This document shows, piece by piece, positions 1 through 4,839 of a stretch of DNA of 7,672 nt (positions are counted from its first letter, which is position 1; the number at the start of each line of letters is the position of its first letter). The notes under the pieces were generated by a model. It was not told the DNA's origin, ran no database searches, and saw nothing but the letters and a program-made list of their open reading frames with translations. Made by a program: the position numbers and the translations under genes. Origin of the DNA: Minisyncoccota bacterium (GTDB taxonomy: Bacteria > Patescibacteriota > Minisyncoccia > Phycocordibacterales > UBA2100); the NCBI GenBank assembly GCA_018061585.1, contig JAGOTU010000041.1, positions 1 to 7,672 on the forward strand, written 5' to 3'.

Positions 1-2
1 AT

Positions 3-611
3 ATGAGAAAATTTCCCGCGACAGAGAAGTACTGGTACTTCGGCTACGGCAGCAATATGAATTCGCTGGTGTTCCAGGGGCGCAGGCAGATGCGCCCGAC
101 GAAGATCGAGCGCGCTGTACTCAAGGACTACCGACTGGTATTCAATCAGCCGGGTATGCCGTGGCTGGAGCCATCGTTCGCCAATATCGAAGAAGCACTG
201 GGCGAATACATCGAAGGAGTTTTGTACGAGATCACCGGTGCGGAAATGGTCCGGCTCGATATCTCAGAAGGTAACGGGGCATACGATATTGTTACCTCGA
301 ACGTAGAAGGCGAGGTGAGCGGGGAGGTGACAGCGCACACATTTGCCACGAAGAATGTGAGCGCTGGGCTGCACCCGTCGCTCCGGTATATGAACCTTCT
401 TATAGAGGGGGCCAAAGAGCACGGCCTTTCGCCCGAATGGATCCAGATGCTGAAGGAGGCCCCGTTCAGCTCCGGGCGTGTGTCGCGTCATCTGTCACCG
501 ATCATTATGCGGATCAACCGGTTTTTCTTCACGCTCGGATTGCCGCACCCGTTTCATTGGTGGAAGCGCTACCACATCGCTCGGGCGAAACGACTTGATG
601 GAATGAAATAA
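3..611 (+). CDS. Gamma-glutamylcyclotransferase-like (AIG2/GGCT-fold) protein
   Basis: The 202-residue product has the GGCT-fold signature near its N-terminus: YGSNM at residues 15-19, the substrate-binding loop of this family. A second family feature is the segment LDISEGNGAY at 85-94, where E89 sits where the catalytic acid of gamma-glutamylcyclotransferases lies (LD-x-x-EG...Y in animal GGCT). Known members release 5-oxoproline from gamma-glutamyl amines or peptides; bacterial homologues are mostly uncharacterised, so the substrate is unknown. The core appears to end near residue 130. The C-terminal 70 residues are basic and aromatic (RINRFFFTLGLPHPFHW), look like a lineage-specific extension, and could touch a membrane. 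The ATG lies 2 bases from the window edge, so no ribosome binding site can be judged and the true start may be upstream. No terminator follows; the next gene starts 109 bp downstream on the same strand. Confidence 0.75.
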   Translation: MRKFPATEKYWYFGYGSNMNSLVFQGRRQMRPTKIERAVLKDYRLVFNQPGMPWLEPSFANIEEALGEYIEGVLYEITGAEMVRLDISEGNGAYDIVTSNVEGEVSGEVTAHTFATKNVSAGLHPSLRYMNLLIEGAKEHGLSPEWIQMLKEAPFSSGRVSRHLSPIIMRINRFFFTLGLPHPFHWWKRYHIARAKRLDGMK

Positions 612-625
612 TTCATCGGTCTCGA

Positions 626-640
626 CTGTATTACAGGAGG
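626..640 (+). promoter_or_regulatory. Shine-Dalgarno-like AGGAGG overlapping a small interrupted palindrome
   Basis: AGGAGG (635-640) is a near-perfect ribosome binding site, yet no ATG, GTG or TTG follows at the proper distance. The codon 7 bases downstream is ATA (648-650), which opens a 48-codon frame. The AG of the site is also the end of an 11-base interrupted palindrome, CTGTA-T-TACAG (626-636). The site is too far from the cytochrome b5 start at 721 to serve it directly. It could belong to a leader peptide, mark a start lost by mutation, or be chance. Confidence 0.3.
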
Positions 641-720
641 CGAAGTCATACCTCTGCCTAAAATCGCTTCGTACATTCGAGTCGGTAAGAACGGGGTATG
701 GATGTTCGTCACAACTTCAT

Positions 721-1383
721 ATGAACAACATACTATTTGGATCAATAGGCATTTTAATGGTTTCGATCGTGGGACTTGGCTTCGCAGAGGTTAAATATCA
801 GGCGCATGGCGGTAATACCGCTTTTGCCGCAGAACAAGAGATTGCTCCGGACGTGAGTGATGCTTCGCTCGATACGACAGGACTCGGGGGCGCTACCGAT
901 ACCCAAGTAGAATCGACGAACACTGCAGGCGCAGGAATTTCGCGCGCCGTCGCCAAAGTAACTGCGGCGTACTCCGGACGATGGGATGACGACGATTCTG
1001 ACGAGGATGCCAAAGAAGACGAAGATGAGGATGAAGATAGCGATGACGATTCGCGCAGCGCGCCCGCGGCAACAGTAGCCACACAGCCTGCTGCTGCAAA
1101 GCCCACGAACACGCCACCGGCTCCAACTGCAACTCCTTCAACCGCAGGCACGTACACGATGGCGCAGATCGCCACTCACAATAGCGCCGCCAGTTGTTAC
1201 TCCGCTATCAGTGGGAATGTATACGATCTTACATCGTTCGTTTCCCAGCATCCCGGTGGTGCGGCTGCGATTAAGTCACTTTGCGGAGTCGATGGTACAG
1301 CTGCGTATTCCGGACAGCACGGCTCAAGTAGGCGCCCTGCAAACGAACTCGCAGGGCTCAAGATCGGAGTACTTGTAAACTGA
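721..1383 (+). CDS. Membrane-anchored cytochrome b5-like haem-binding protein with acidic linker
   Basis: The 220-residue protein starts with a hydrophobic helix (about residues 4-22), a signal anchor or uncleaved signal peptide. A variable region follows, containing a strongly acidic tract (89-110, almost all Asp/Glu/Ser) and an Ala/Pro/Thr-rich spacer (112-143). The C-terminal 75 residues form a cytochrome b5-like domain. It has YTMAQIATHN at its start, NVYDLTSFVSQHPGG with H177 as the first haem ligand, and YSGQHG with H200 as the likely second. C159 and C188 sit where many bacterial members of this family carry a Cys pair. The domain probably lies outside the membrane and carries electrons or haem. 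The ATG at 721 has no clear Shine-Dalgarno; the frame has no other ATG, GTG or TTG back to the stop at 604, and ATG 757 would cut into the helix. The next gene begins 6 bp downstream, so the two are almost certainly cotranscribed. Confidence 0.88.
   Translation: MNNILFGSIGILMVSIVGLGFAEVKYQAHGGNTAFAAEQEIAPDVSDASLDTTGLGGATDTQVESTNTAGAGISRAVAKVTAAYSGRWDDDDSDEDAKEDEDEDEDSDDDSRSAPAATVATQPAAAKPTNTPPAPTATPSTAGTYTMAQIATHNSAASCYSAISGNVYDLTSFVSQHPGGAAAIKSLCGVDGTAAYSGQHGSSRRPANELAGLKIGVLVN
985..1050 (+). repeat. Low-complexity GAY/GAR codon tract encoding the acidic linker
   Basis: This is a run of Asp and Glu codons with a few Ser, Ala and Lys codons, encoding residues 89-110 of the cytochrome b5-like protein. 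The repeated GAT/GAC/GAA/GAG pattern could vary in length by slippage. It also produces a spurious Ser-rich frame on the opposite strand. Confidence 0.6.
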
Positions 1384-1389
1384 TCGCAT

Positions 1390-1803
1390 ATGCTTCCGCT
1401 CCACATCATTTCGTTCGGATTCGTCCTTGGTGTATCTGCGCTCGCTGACAAAGACGCGTTTTCCTGGATGCGCGGCATTCAAACTACGCTTGACCACAAA
1501 CGACTTCGCACATACCACTCGCTTGTATGGATCGGACTGATCGCGTTGATCGTGAGCGGGTTCGTTATGTTCTATCCGATGCGCGCATCGCTCTTAGGCG
1601 ATCTGTTATTCGATATCAAGCTCGTGTTTGTTCTAATCCTCTGTGTAAATGCGTTGGTCATAGGTAGGCTTACGCAGGTTGCAACATTGAGACCCTTTGC
1701 CTCGCTCTCCCCACGCGATCGCAATGCACTTATTGCAAGTGGCGCGATCTCCGTATTTGGCTGGGCATGCGCAACGGCGATCGCGTTCTACATGTTCGGT
1801 TAA
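1390..1803 (+). CDS. Small four-helix integral membrane protein, partner of the cytochrome b5-like protein
   Basis: The 137-residue product is nearly all membrane-embedded. Four hydrophobic helices are visible at about residues 4-19, 43-62, 72-92 and 113-136. Short charged loops separate them: ADKDAFSWMRG after helix 1 and SLSPRDRN before helix 4. Histidines at 5 (helix 1), 36 and 43 (just before helix 2, in a DHKRLRTYH stretch) could bind haem or metal. The size, helix number and helix-edge histidines recall small b-type cytochrome and CopD-like membrane proteins, but I cannot assign a named family. The gene lies 6 bp after the stop of the b5-like gene with no evident Shine-Dalgarno, which suggests translational coupling. 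The likely role, by inference from this pairing, is as a membrane partner passing electrons to or from the b5 domain. No hairpin terminator is seen directly after it. Confidence 0.72.
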   Translation: MLPLHIISFGFVLGVSALADKDAFSWMRGIQTTLDHKRLRTYHSLVWIGLIALIVSGFVMFYPMRASLLGDLLFDIKLVFVLILCVNALVIGRLTQVATLRPFASLSPRDRNALIASGAISVFGWACATAIAFYMFG

Positions 1804-1969
1804 CGAATCGCTTTACCCGTTGATGATCGAATCACCAGTCTCGGCTGAGTATTTTAGTTCCATTCAGCACGTGAACTACCGCAAGAGCCCGCGTCCGCGC
1901 CGCTACAACGACGAGCTTGGTCACGGCTGATATCCCGATTTGGTCGCTTAAATACTGTGTATTTTGGAG
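1804..1969. other. Intergenic stretch without a supported gene
   Basis: This stretch lies between the membrane protein gene and the promoter of the low-complexity protein gene. One plus-strand frame is open here: from ATG 1823 it would give a 35-residue basic peptide ending at 1930 (it includes YRKSPRPRRYND). It has no Shine-Dalgarno and no recognisable features, so I do not call it. No convincing terminator hairpin was found. Confidence 0.4.
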
Positions 1970-1979
1970 TTGACATGCA

Positions 1980-2008
1980 TTGACAAACGTGTCCAAATCT
2001 GATACTAT
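1980..2008 (+). promoter_or_regulatory. Sigma70-type promoter for the low-complexity protein gene
   Basis: A consensus -35 box TTGACA (1980-1985) is followed after 17 bases by TACTAT (2003-2008, 4 of 6 matches to TATAAT); the overlapping GATACT (2001-2006) is an alternative. Transcription would start near 2015, giving a short leader before the start codon at 2051. A second exact TTGACA lies at 1970-1975, exactly 10 bp upstream. TTGACA-aacg-TGTCCAA (1980-1996) is also a near-inverted repeat that could be a regulator site. Confidence 0.6.
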
Positions 2009-2037
2009 TGCCGGTAGCGTCCGTGGGGACGATATAT

Positions 2038-2042
2038 GGGAG
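2038..2042 (+). promoter_or_regulatory. Ribosome binding site deciding the start at 2051
   Basis: GGGAG lies 8 bases before ATG 2051. The alternative in-frame ATG at 2036 overlaps this site and has only a GGGG (2025-2028) upstream of it. The start at 2051 is therefore preferred, shortening the product from 309 to 304 residues. Confidence 0.45.
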
Positions 2043-2050
2043 CGACAGGA

Positions 2051-2965
2051 ATGAAGTACGCGCATCTGGCGATGGTCGGCAGCAAACTGTACGACATCGA
2101 CGAAAGGGACAACATGACGCCAATATACTTCGCACAGCCGACTTCGGGCGGCGGCGGCATGAGCCCTCCGTTCATGAGCGGAGCGGTCGGCACGTCGTTC
2201 GGGCCAGTAAGCCCGTACGCGCTGCCGGTCATCGAGACTCGCTATCACTACGATGTGAGCAGCTTCGAAAGCGACTTCTGGCAGTACGGCCAGGTCTCGG
2301 GCGGGAACTATCAGTACTCGAACTACTCGATCGACGTGATCAACCAGTATTCGTGGTTCGGAAACACGACCACGTACAACGTCTCGTCCAACTACGGCTA
2401 CGGCAACTGGACGTCGGCGCCGGGTTACTACGCATCATCTGGCCACAGCGAGCAGAGCGATTACGCGGGGATGCATTCGAACTCGATCTTCGGCACGTCC
2501 GACAGCTTCGTGTTCCGAAACAGCGTGAGCGACAATTCGGTGCTGCAGCTCGGTGAACTCGTCTTCGGCAACTCGCACGTCGTGATCCACGAAGGCGCCG
2601 GCGTACAGATCGACACGAGCTTCGCGTCGCTCGAAAACTTCGCGTTCCGCGACACCGAGATCAGTACGTCGCACTTCCAGGTCGGCGATTATGCGAGCAA
2701 TTCCTTTCACTCGACGGTCGTCGGCGGCTCGCAAACCACCTACAACGACATCTGGGGCAACTACGGCCACGGACAAACGGCGTCGCTCGAGGTCCACGAC
2801 CAGTGGTCGCAGTCGGGCAACGGTTACTACCAGAGCCACACCAGCGACTACTCGAGCCACCAGAGCGATGTCACCGTGATCGGCATGTCAGCCGACATGA
2901 TAGCCGCGGTGTCGATCGATGACATGAGCTTGCTCTTGGGCATCGGTGGTGGCGGCAAGGGCTAG
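2051..2965 (+). CDS. Low-complexity Ser/Tyr/Asn/Gly/Gln-rich protein of unknown function
   Basis: I do not recognise this protein. From ATG 2051 it has 304 residues (309 from ATG 2036; numbering here is from 2036). It has no Cys, only three Lys (7, 17, 308) and four Arg, many Asp/Glu, and is dominated by Ser, Tyr, Asn, Gly, Gln and His. Residues 66-150 are Tyr/Asn/Ser-rich and prion-like. Residues 155-230 show short alternating hydrophobic/polar segments suggesting beta structure: FVFRN at 158, LVFGN at 175 and FAFRD at 202. Q-x-G steps followed by N recur at 83-91, 171-179, 215-222 and 258-262. The C-terminus is a hydrophobic segment (281-304) ending in a Gly run. No classical signal peptide is seen, so it is cytoplasmic or exported by an unusual route. 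It stands alone between a good promoter and a strong terminator, which suggests high expression. A structural or self-assembling role is possible but is inference only. Confidence 0.72.
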   Translation: MKYAHLAMVGSKLYDIDERDNMTPIYFAQPTSGGGGMSPPFMSGAVGTSFGPVSPYALPVIETRYHYDVSSFESDFWQYGQVSGGNYQYSNYSIDVINQYSWFGNTTTYNVSSNYGYGNWTSAPGYYASSGHSEQSDYAGMHSNSIFGTSDSFVFRNSVSDNSVLQLGELVFGNSHVVIHEGAGVQIDTSFASLENFAFRDTEISTSHFQVGDYASNSFHSTVVGGSQTTYNDIWGNYGHGQTASLEVHDQWSQSGNGYYQSHTSDYSSHQSDVTVIGMSADMIAAVSIDDMSLLLGIGGGGKG

Positions 2966-3005
2966 TCGACCGGCTCCATCTGATCTTTCCCGAAAGGGTA
3001 CAAAT

Positions 3006-3033
3006 AAAAGGCCGCGAGAAATCGCGGCCTTTT
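3006..3033. terminator. Bidirectional intrinsic terminator between convergent genes
   Basis: A perfect 12-bp stem, AAAAGGCCGCGA (3006-3017) with TCGCGGCCTTTT (3022-3033), closes a GAAA loop. On the plus strand the RNA continues CCUUUU; on the minus strand the stem's own U4 is followed by AUUU. It lies 40 bp after the low-complexity protein gene and 12 bp after the stop of the converging NADAR-like gene, so it can end both transcripts. Confidence 0.9.
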
Positions 3034-3045
3034 CCTTTTGCGCGC

Positions 3046-3540
3046 TCATGCAGCGACTTTTGAGATCTCACCGGTAGAAAGCAATTCTTTGCGCAATCTC
3101 GATAGGATCGCGCAGTACTTCTTTGCCGGTATCACACCAAGCTGCGCCTTCGGATGAGGACGCTTGTGCACGAGCTTTAGATCACGCGACGCGGCGAGGG
3201 CGGCGATCGCTCTGCGGTCCTTGCGAAACCGCGCACGGAGCATCCGCTCGATCAACACTTCGTACTCACGGGAGTTGACCTTGATCGTCTCGCCCCTCCA
3301 GCGAACGTCGTTCTTGATAGTGAGATGCCGCACCGTGCGCTTTGCTTTTGCTGCATCTTCCATCAGCGTGATGATGCGTCGATTGTCGTTTGCGGGCAGC
3401 ATGAGCGTATACATGAACCCGTCGATAGTTCGTACCAAGCATTCATCGAATGAGAACGGCTCGTCTGCGAGCGGGCAGAGAGCCCGTCCTCGCCAATCGC
3501 TTTGATCCCGGTGAAGATTCAGAGTCTTTTTCCGAGACAT
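3046..3540 (-). CDS. Small NADAR/YbiA-like domain protein
   Basis: The product has 164 residues from ATG 3540 and is basic overall. The order of its motifs resembles the NADAR (YbiA-like) fold: PFSFDECLVRTIDGFMYTLMLP (about 27-49) in the position of the family's 'F...G..Y.S.EGF.Q..K.P' segment. Then come AKAKR (64-68), WRGETIKVNSREYEVLIERMLRARF (81-105), ALAASRDLKLVH (114-125) and a closing CAILSRLRKEL (143-153), like the family's 'L..TGD..LVE...' and 'G..LM.VREEL'. Characterised NADAR proteins are N-glycosidases acting on riboflavin-pathway intermediates or on ADP-ribosylated guanine. The usual family Glu is replaced by Asp here (TIDGF, D40), so activity is uncertain. The start at 3540 is chosen over the upstream ATG 3606 because a perfect AAGGAGG lies 7 bases before it and the likely promoter would start transcription downstream of 3606. 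The gene is monocistronic. The family call is from motif memory only. Confidence 0.55.
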   Translation of the reverse strand: MSRKKTLNLHRDQSDWRGRALCPLADEPFSFDECLVRTIDGFMYTLMLPANDNRRIITLMEDAAKAKRTVRHLTIKNDVRWRGETIKVNSREYEVLIERMLRARFRKDRRAIAALAASRDLKLVHKRPHPKAQLGVIPAKKYCAILSRLRKELLSTGEISKVAA

Positions 3541-3547
3541 GGCCGCA

Positions 3548-3554
3548 CCTCCTT
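3548..3554 (-). promoter_or_regulatory. Strong Shine-Dalgarno of the NADAR-like gene
   Basis: On the minus strand this reads AAGGAGG, 7 bases before ATG 3540. It fixes the start of the NADAR-like gene and shows that the host uses a standard anti-Shine-Dalgarno. Confidence 0.85.
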
Positions 3555-3608
3555 GCTCGTTGTCCTGCAACACATAGTGACCCACAAATCCCGTACAGCA
3601 ATCCACAG

Positions 3609-3636
3609 ATTATATGAATAAGTCGCAACAAAAAAA
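3609..3636 (-). promoter_or_regulatory. Probable promoter of the NADAR-like gene
   Basis: The minus strand has a perfect -10 box TATAAT (3609-3614). The -35 position at a 16-base spacing (3631-3636) holds only a T-run, the same T-run that ends the upstream terminator, so the -35 is poor. Transcription would begin near 3602, giving a leader of about 60 nt before ATG 3540. Confidence 0.5.
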
Positions 3637-3661
3637 CCGGCCGCGGGGATCCGCGGCCGGT
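3630..3661 (-). terminator. Intrinsic terminator of the 307-residue protein gene
   Basis: An 11-bp GC-rich stem, ACCGGCCGCGG (3636-3646) with CCGCGGCCGGT (3651-3661) around a 4-base loop, is followed on the minus strand by seven T (3636-3630). It lies 23 bp past the stop codon of the minus-strand gene ending at 3685. Confidence 0.9.
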
Positions 3662-3684
3662 CGCATCCATCTGATGCAAAGAAC

Positions 3685-4608
3685 CTATTTCTCCTTGGTC
3701 GCGACGGGCGGAGCGGCGATCGCACCGATCTCGTCGATGCGTGCCGCAATTCCGTGGTCCGTCAGTTGACCGGCGGAGAACTGCTCCATCGCAACGCGTG
3801 CGCGTAATCGACGAGCCTCCTGTTCGGTTGCGTCGATCGGATTGGCATCGTCTGTCGGAACGATGACTACCTGACCGATGTCCGGAAACCGCCCGCCGTA
3901 GCCGATGTTGTTCTGGCGTGTCGGGTTGAAGTGCGTTTCCCCCCTACCGAGCGTTTCGGAGTGCAGTGAACCGAGCGGCCTATCACCAGTAGTGTGCACG
4001 CCACCGTCCGGCATCACCTCGTAGACCCTGCCGTGGTCGCTCATCGCGACAAGGAAGAACAGCTTGCTACGGACAAGAATGATGTCTTGATCCGTCCCGG
4101 CGACGTTGTTCATGCGCCACCTGATTATCTGCTTCATGTTATCGCTGTCGGTGGGTATCACGAGGCGGGGGACAACTCGCCGCTGAACAGGCCGTCGAAA
4201 CGATTTGCGAATGCCCGAGAGTCCCTGATGCCGCAATTCAATGGTGACATCGCCGGATTCGCGGATCGCCTTCTGCAGTTTCCAGAGTTCGTGGTTATGC
4301 ATCGACAACGCGAAGTCCGGGTGAAACAGATGGCCGGAGACGTCATCGACGCCGCCGTGAATACACATCACTTCGCTGGTCTTCGTGTTCTTGAAGAACA
4401 GTGCAACTGTTCCGTAGTCGATCTTCATATCCATGATCGCGTTGGTGAGGTCGGCCTCGCGAATGAACGTATACAGGCCGGCACTCGGCGCATCCTTGAG
4501 CAGGTACGGTGCGGCTACGTCGAACGATTCCTTGCCCAGCTTCAGATAGCCGGTGCACTGGGTATCAGTCGGGATAGCGGCGATCAGATACAGGCGAGTA
4601 TTGGCCAT
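3685..4608 (-). CDS. Hypothetical 307-residue soluble protein with a His-rich segment
   Basis: I do not recognise this protein. From ATG 4608 (MANTRLYLIAAIP) it has 307 residues, no signal peptide and no membrane helix. Its N-terminal 130 residues look like a mixed alpha/beta domain and include a His-rich stretch: H84 (CIHGGVDD), H93, H96, H104 and H106 (GHLFHPDFALSMHNHELW). Residues 130-150 are very basic (IRKSFRRPVQRRVVPR). The second half (152-250) resembles another small beta-rich domain (IILVRSKLFFLVAMSDHGRVYEV), and the C-terminus (258-290) is helical and charged. The start at 4608 is preferred over ATG 4674 because AAGGA lies 8 bases upstream of it on the minus strand. A strong terminator follows the gene, so it is monocistronic. 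The long open frame on the opposite strand (3994-4713) is a shadow. Confidence 0.75.
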   Translation of the reverse strand: MANTRLYLIAAIPTDTQCTGYLKLGKESFDVAAPYLLKDAPSAGLYTFIREADLTNAIMDMKIDYGTVALFFKNTKTSEVMCIHGGVDDVSGHLFHPDFALSMHNHELWKLQKAIRESGDVTIELRHQGLSGIRKSFRRPVQRRVVPRLVIPTDSDNMKQIIRWRMNNVAGTDQDIILVRSKLFFLVAMSDHGRVYEVMPDGGVHTTGDRPLGSLHSETLGRGETHFNPTRQNNIGYGGRFPDIGQVVIVPTDDANPIDATEQEARRLRARVAMEQFSAGQLTDHGIAARIDEIGAIAAPPVATKEK

Positions 4609-4616
4609 CGATGTGT

Positions 4617-4621
4617 TCCTT
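4617..4621 (-). promoter_or_regulatory. Ribosome binding site of the 307-residue protein gene
   Basis: The minus strand reads AAGGA (within AGAAGGAA, 4616-4623), 8 bases before ATG 4608. This supports 4608 rather than 4674 as the start. Confidence 0.6.
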
Positions 4622-4664
4622 CTGGCTGGCAATTCAACGATCGGGGAAGATTGAACCTGTCGCA

Positions 4665-4693
4665 TGTATGCCACAAATTTCGCACCAGGTCAA
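4665..4693 (-). promoter_or_regulatory. Candidate promoter of the 307-residue protein gene
   Basis: On the minus strand TTGACC (4688-4693, 5 of 6 matches to the -35 consensus) is followed after 17 bases by CATACA (4665-4670), a poor -10. The spacing is ideal but the -10 is weak, so this is tentative. Confidence 0.35.
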
Positions 4694-4750
4694 AACAAGC
4701 CGAAAACATATAGCGCCACGAAATCTGCTGTCTGTTCAGCTACAGGGTTG

Positions 4751-4784
4751 TTACATTGCCCGAGGAAGCCCTCTATATAGAGGG
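4751..4784 (+). promoter_or_regulatory. Perfect 16-bp palindrome, candidate operator over a possible purL promoter
   Basis: CCCTCTATATAGAGGG (4769-4784) is a perfect palindrome 55 bp before purL. Its centre holds TATATA (4774-4779), which could be a -10 box 17 bases after TTACAT (4751-4756); both boxes are weak. ATAGAG recurs at 4777, 4804 and 4812. The palindrome could be a repressor site over the promoter. As RNA, a 6-bp hairpin followed by UUCGAUUUUU could act as a weak attenuator. Confidence 0.45.
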
Positions 4785-4839
4785 TTCGATTTTTGACTCA
4801 ACTATAGAGAAATAGAGAGAAAAGTAGAAAGGGAATCAG

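Noticed and set aside
603..616. Small inverted repeat ATGAA...TTCAT at the end of the cyclotransferase-like gene
   Set aside because: The stem has only 5 AT-rich base pairs and no T-run, so it is not a credible terminator.
798..1175. Minus-strand frame with a long Ser run
   Set aside because: The Ser run is simply the complement of the Asp/Glu codon tract in the cytochrome b5-like gene.
1697..1930. 77-residue frame, or its 35-residue tail from ATG 1823
   Set aside because: The first half overlaps the membrane protein gene in another frame, there is no ribosome binding site, and the tail resembles nothing I recognise.
2008..2556. 182-residue Arg-rich plus-strand frame overlapping the low-complexity gene
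   Set aside because: It lies in another frame of the same DNA, its ATG is upstream of the predicted transcription start, and it stops in the middle of the better-supported gene that has a ribosome binding site and terminator.
3541..3606. N-terminal extension of the NADAR-like protein from ATG 3606
   Set aside because: A perfect AAGGAGG serves ATG 3540, and the TATAAT at 3609-3614 would start transcription downstream of 3606.
4609..4674. N-terminal extension of the 307-residue protein from ATG 4674
   Set aside because: AAGGA lies 8 bases before ATG 4608, and the candidate -10 box overlaps the proposed extension.
3994..4713. 239-residue open frame on the plus strand opposite the 307-residue gene
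   Set aside because: It has no ribosome binding site, runs antisense across a gene with a good start and terminator, and its product has no recognisable features. It is a GC-driven shadow.
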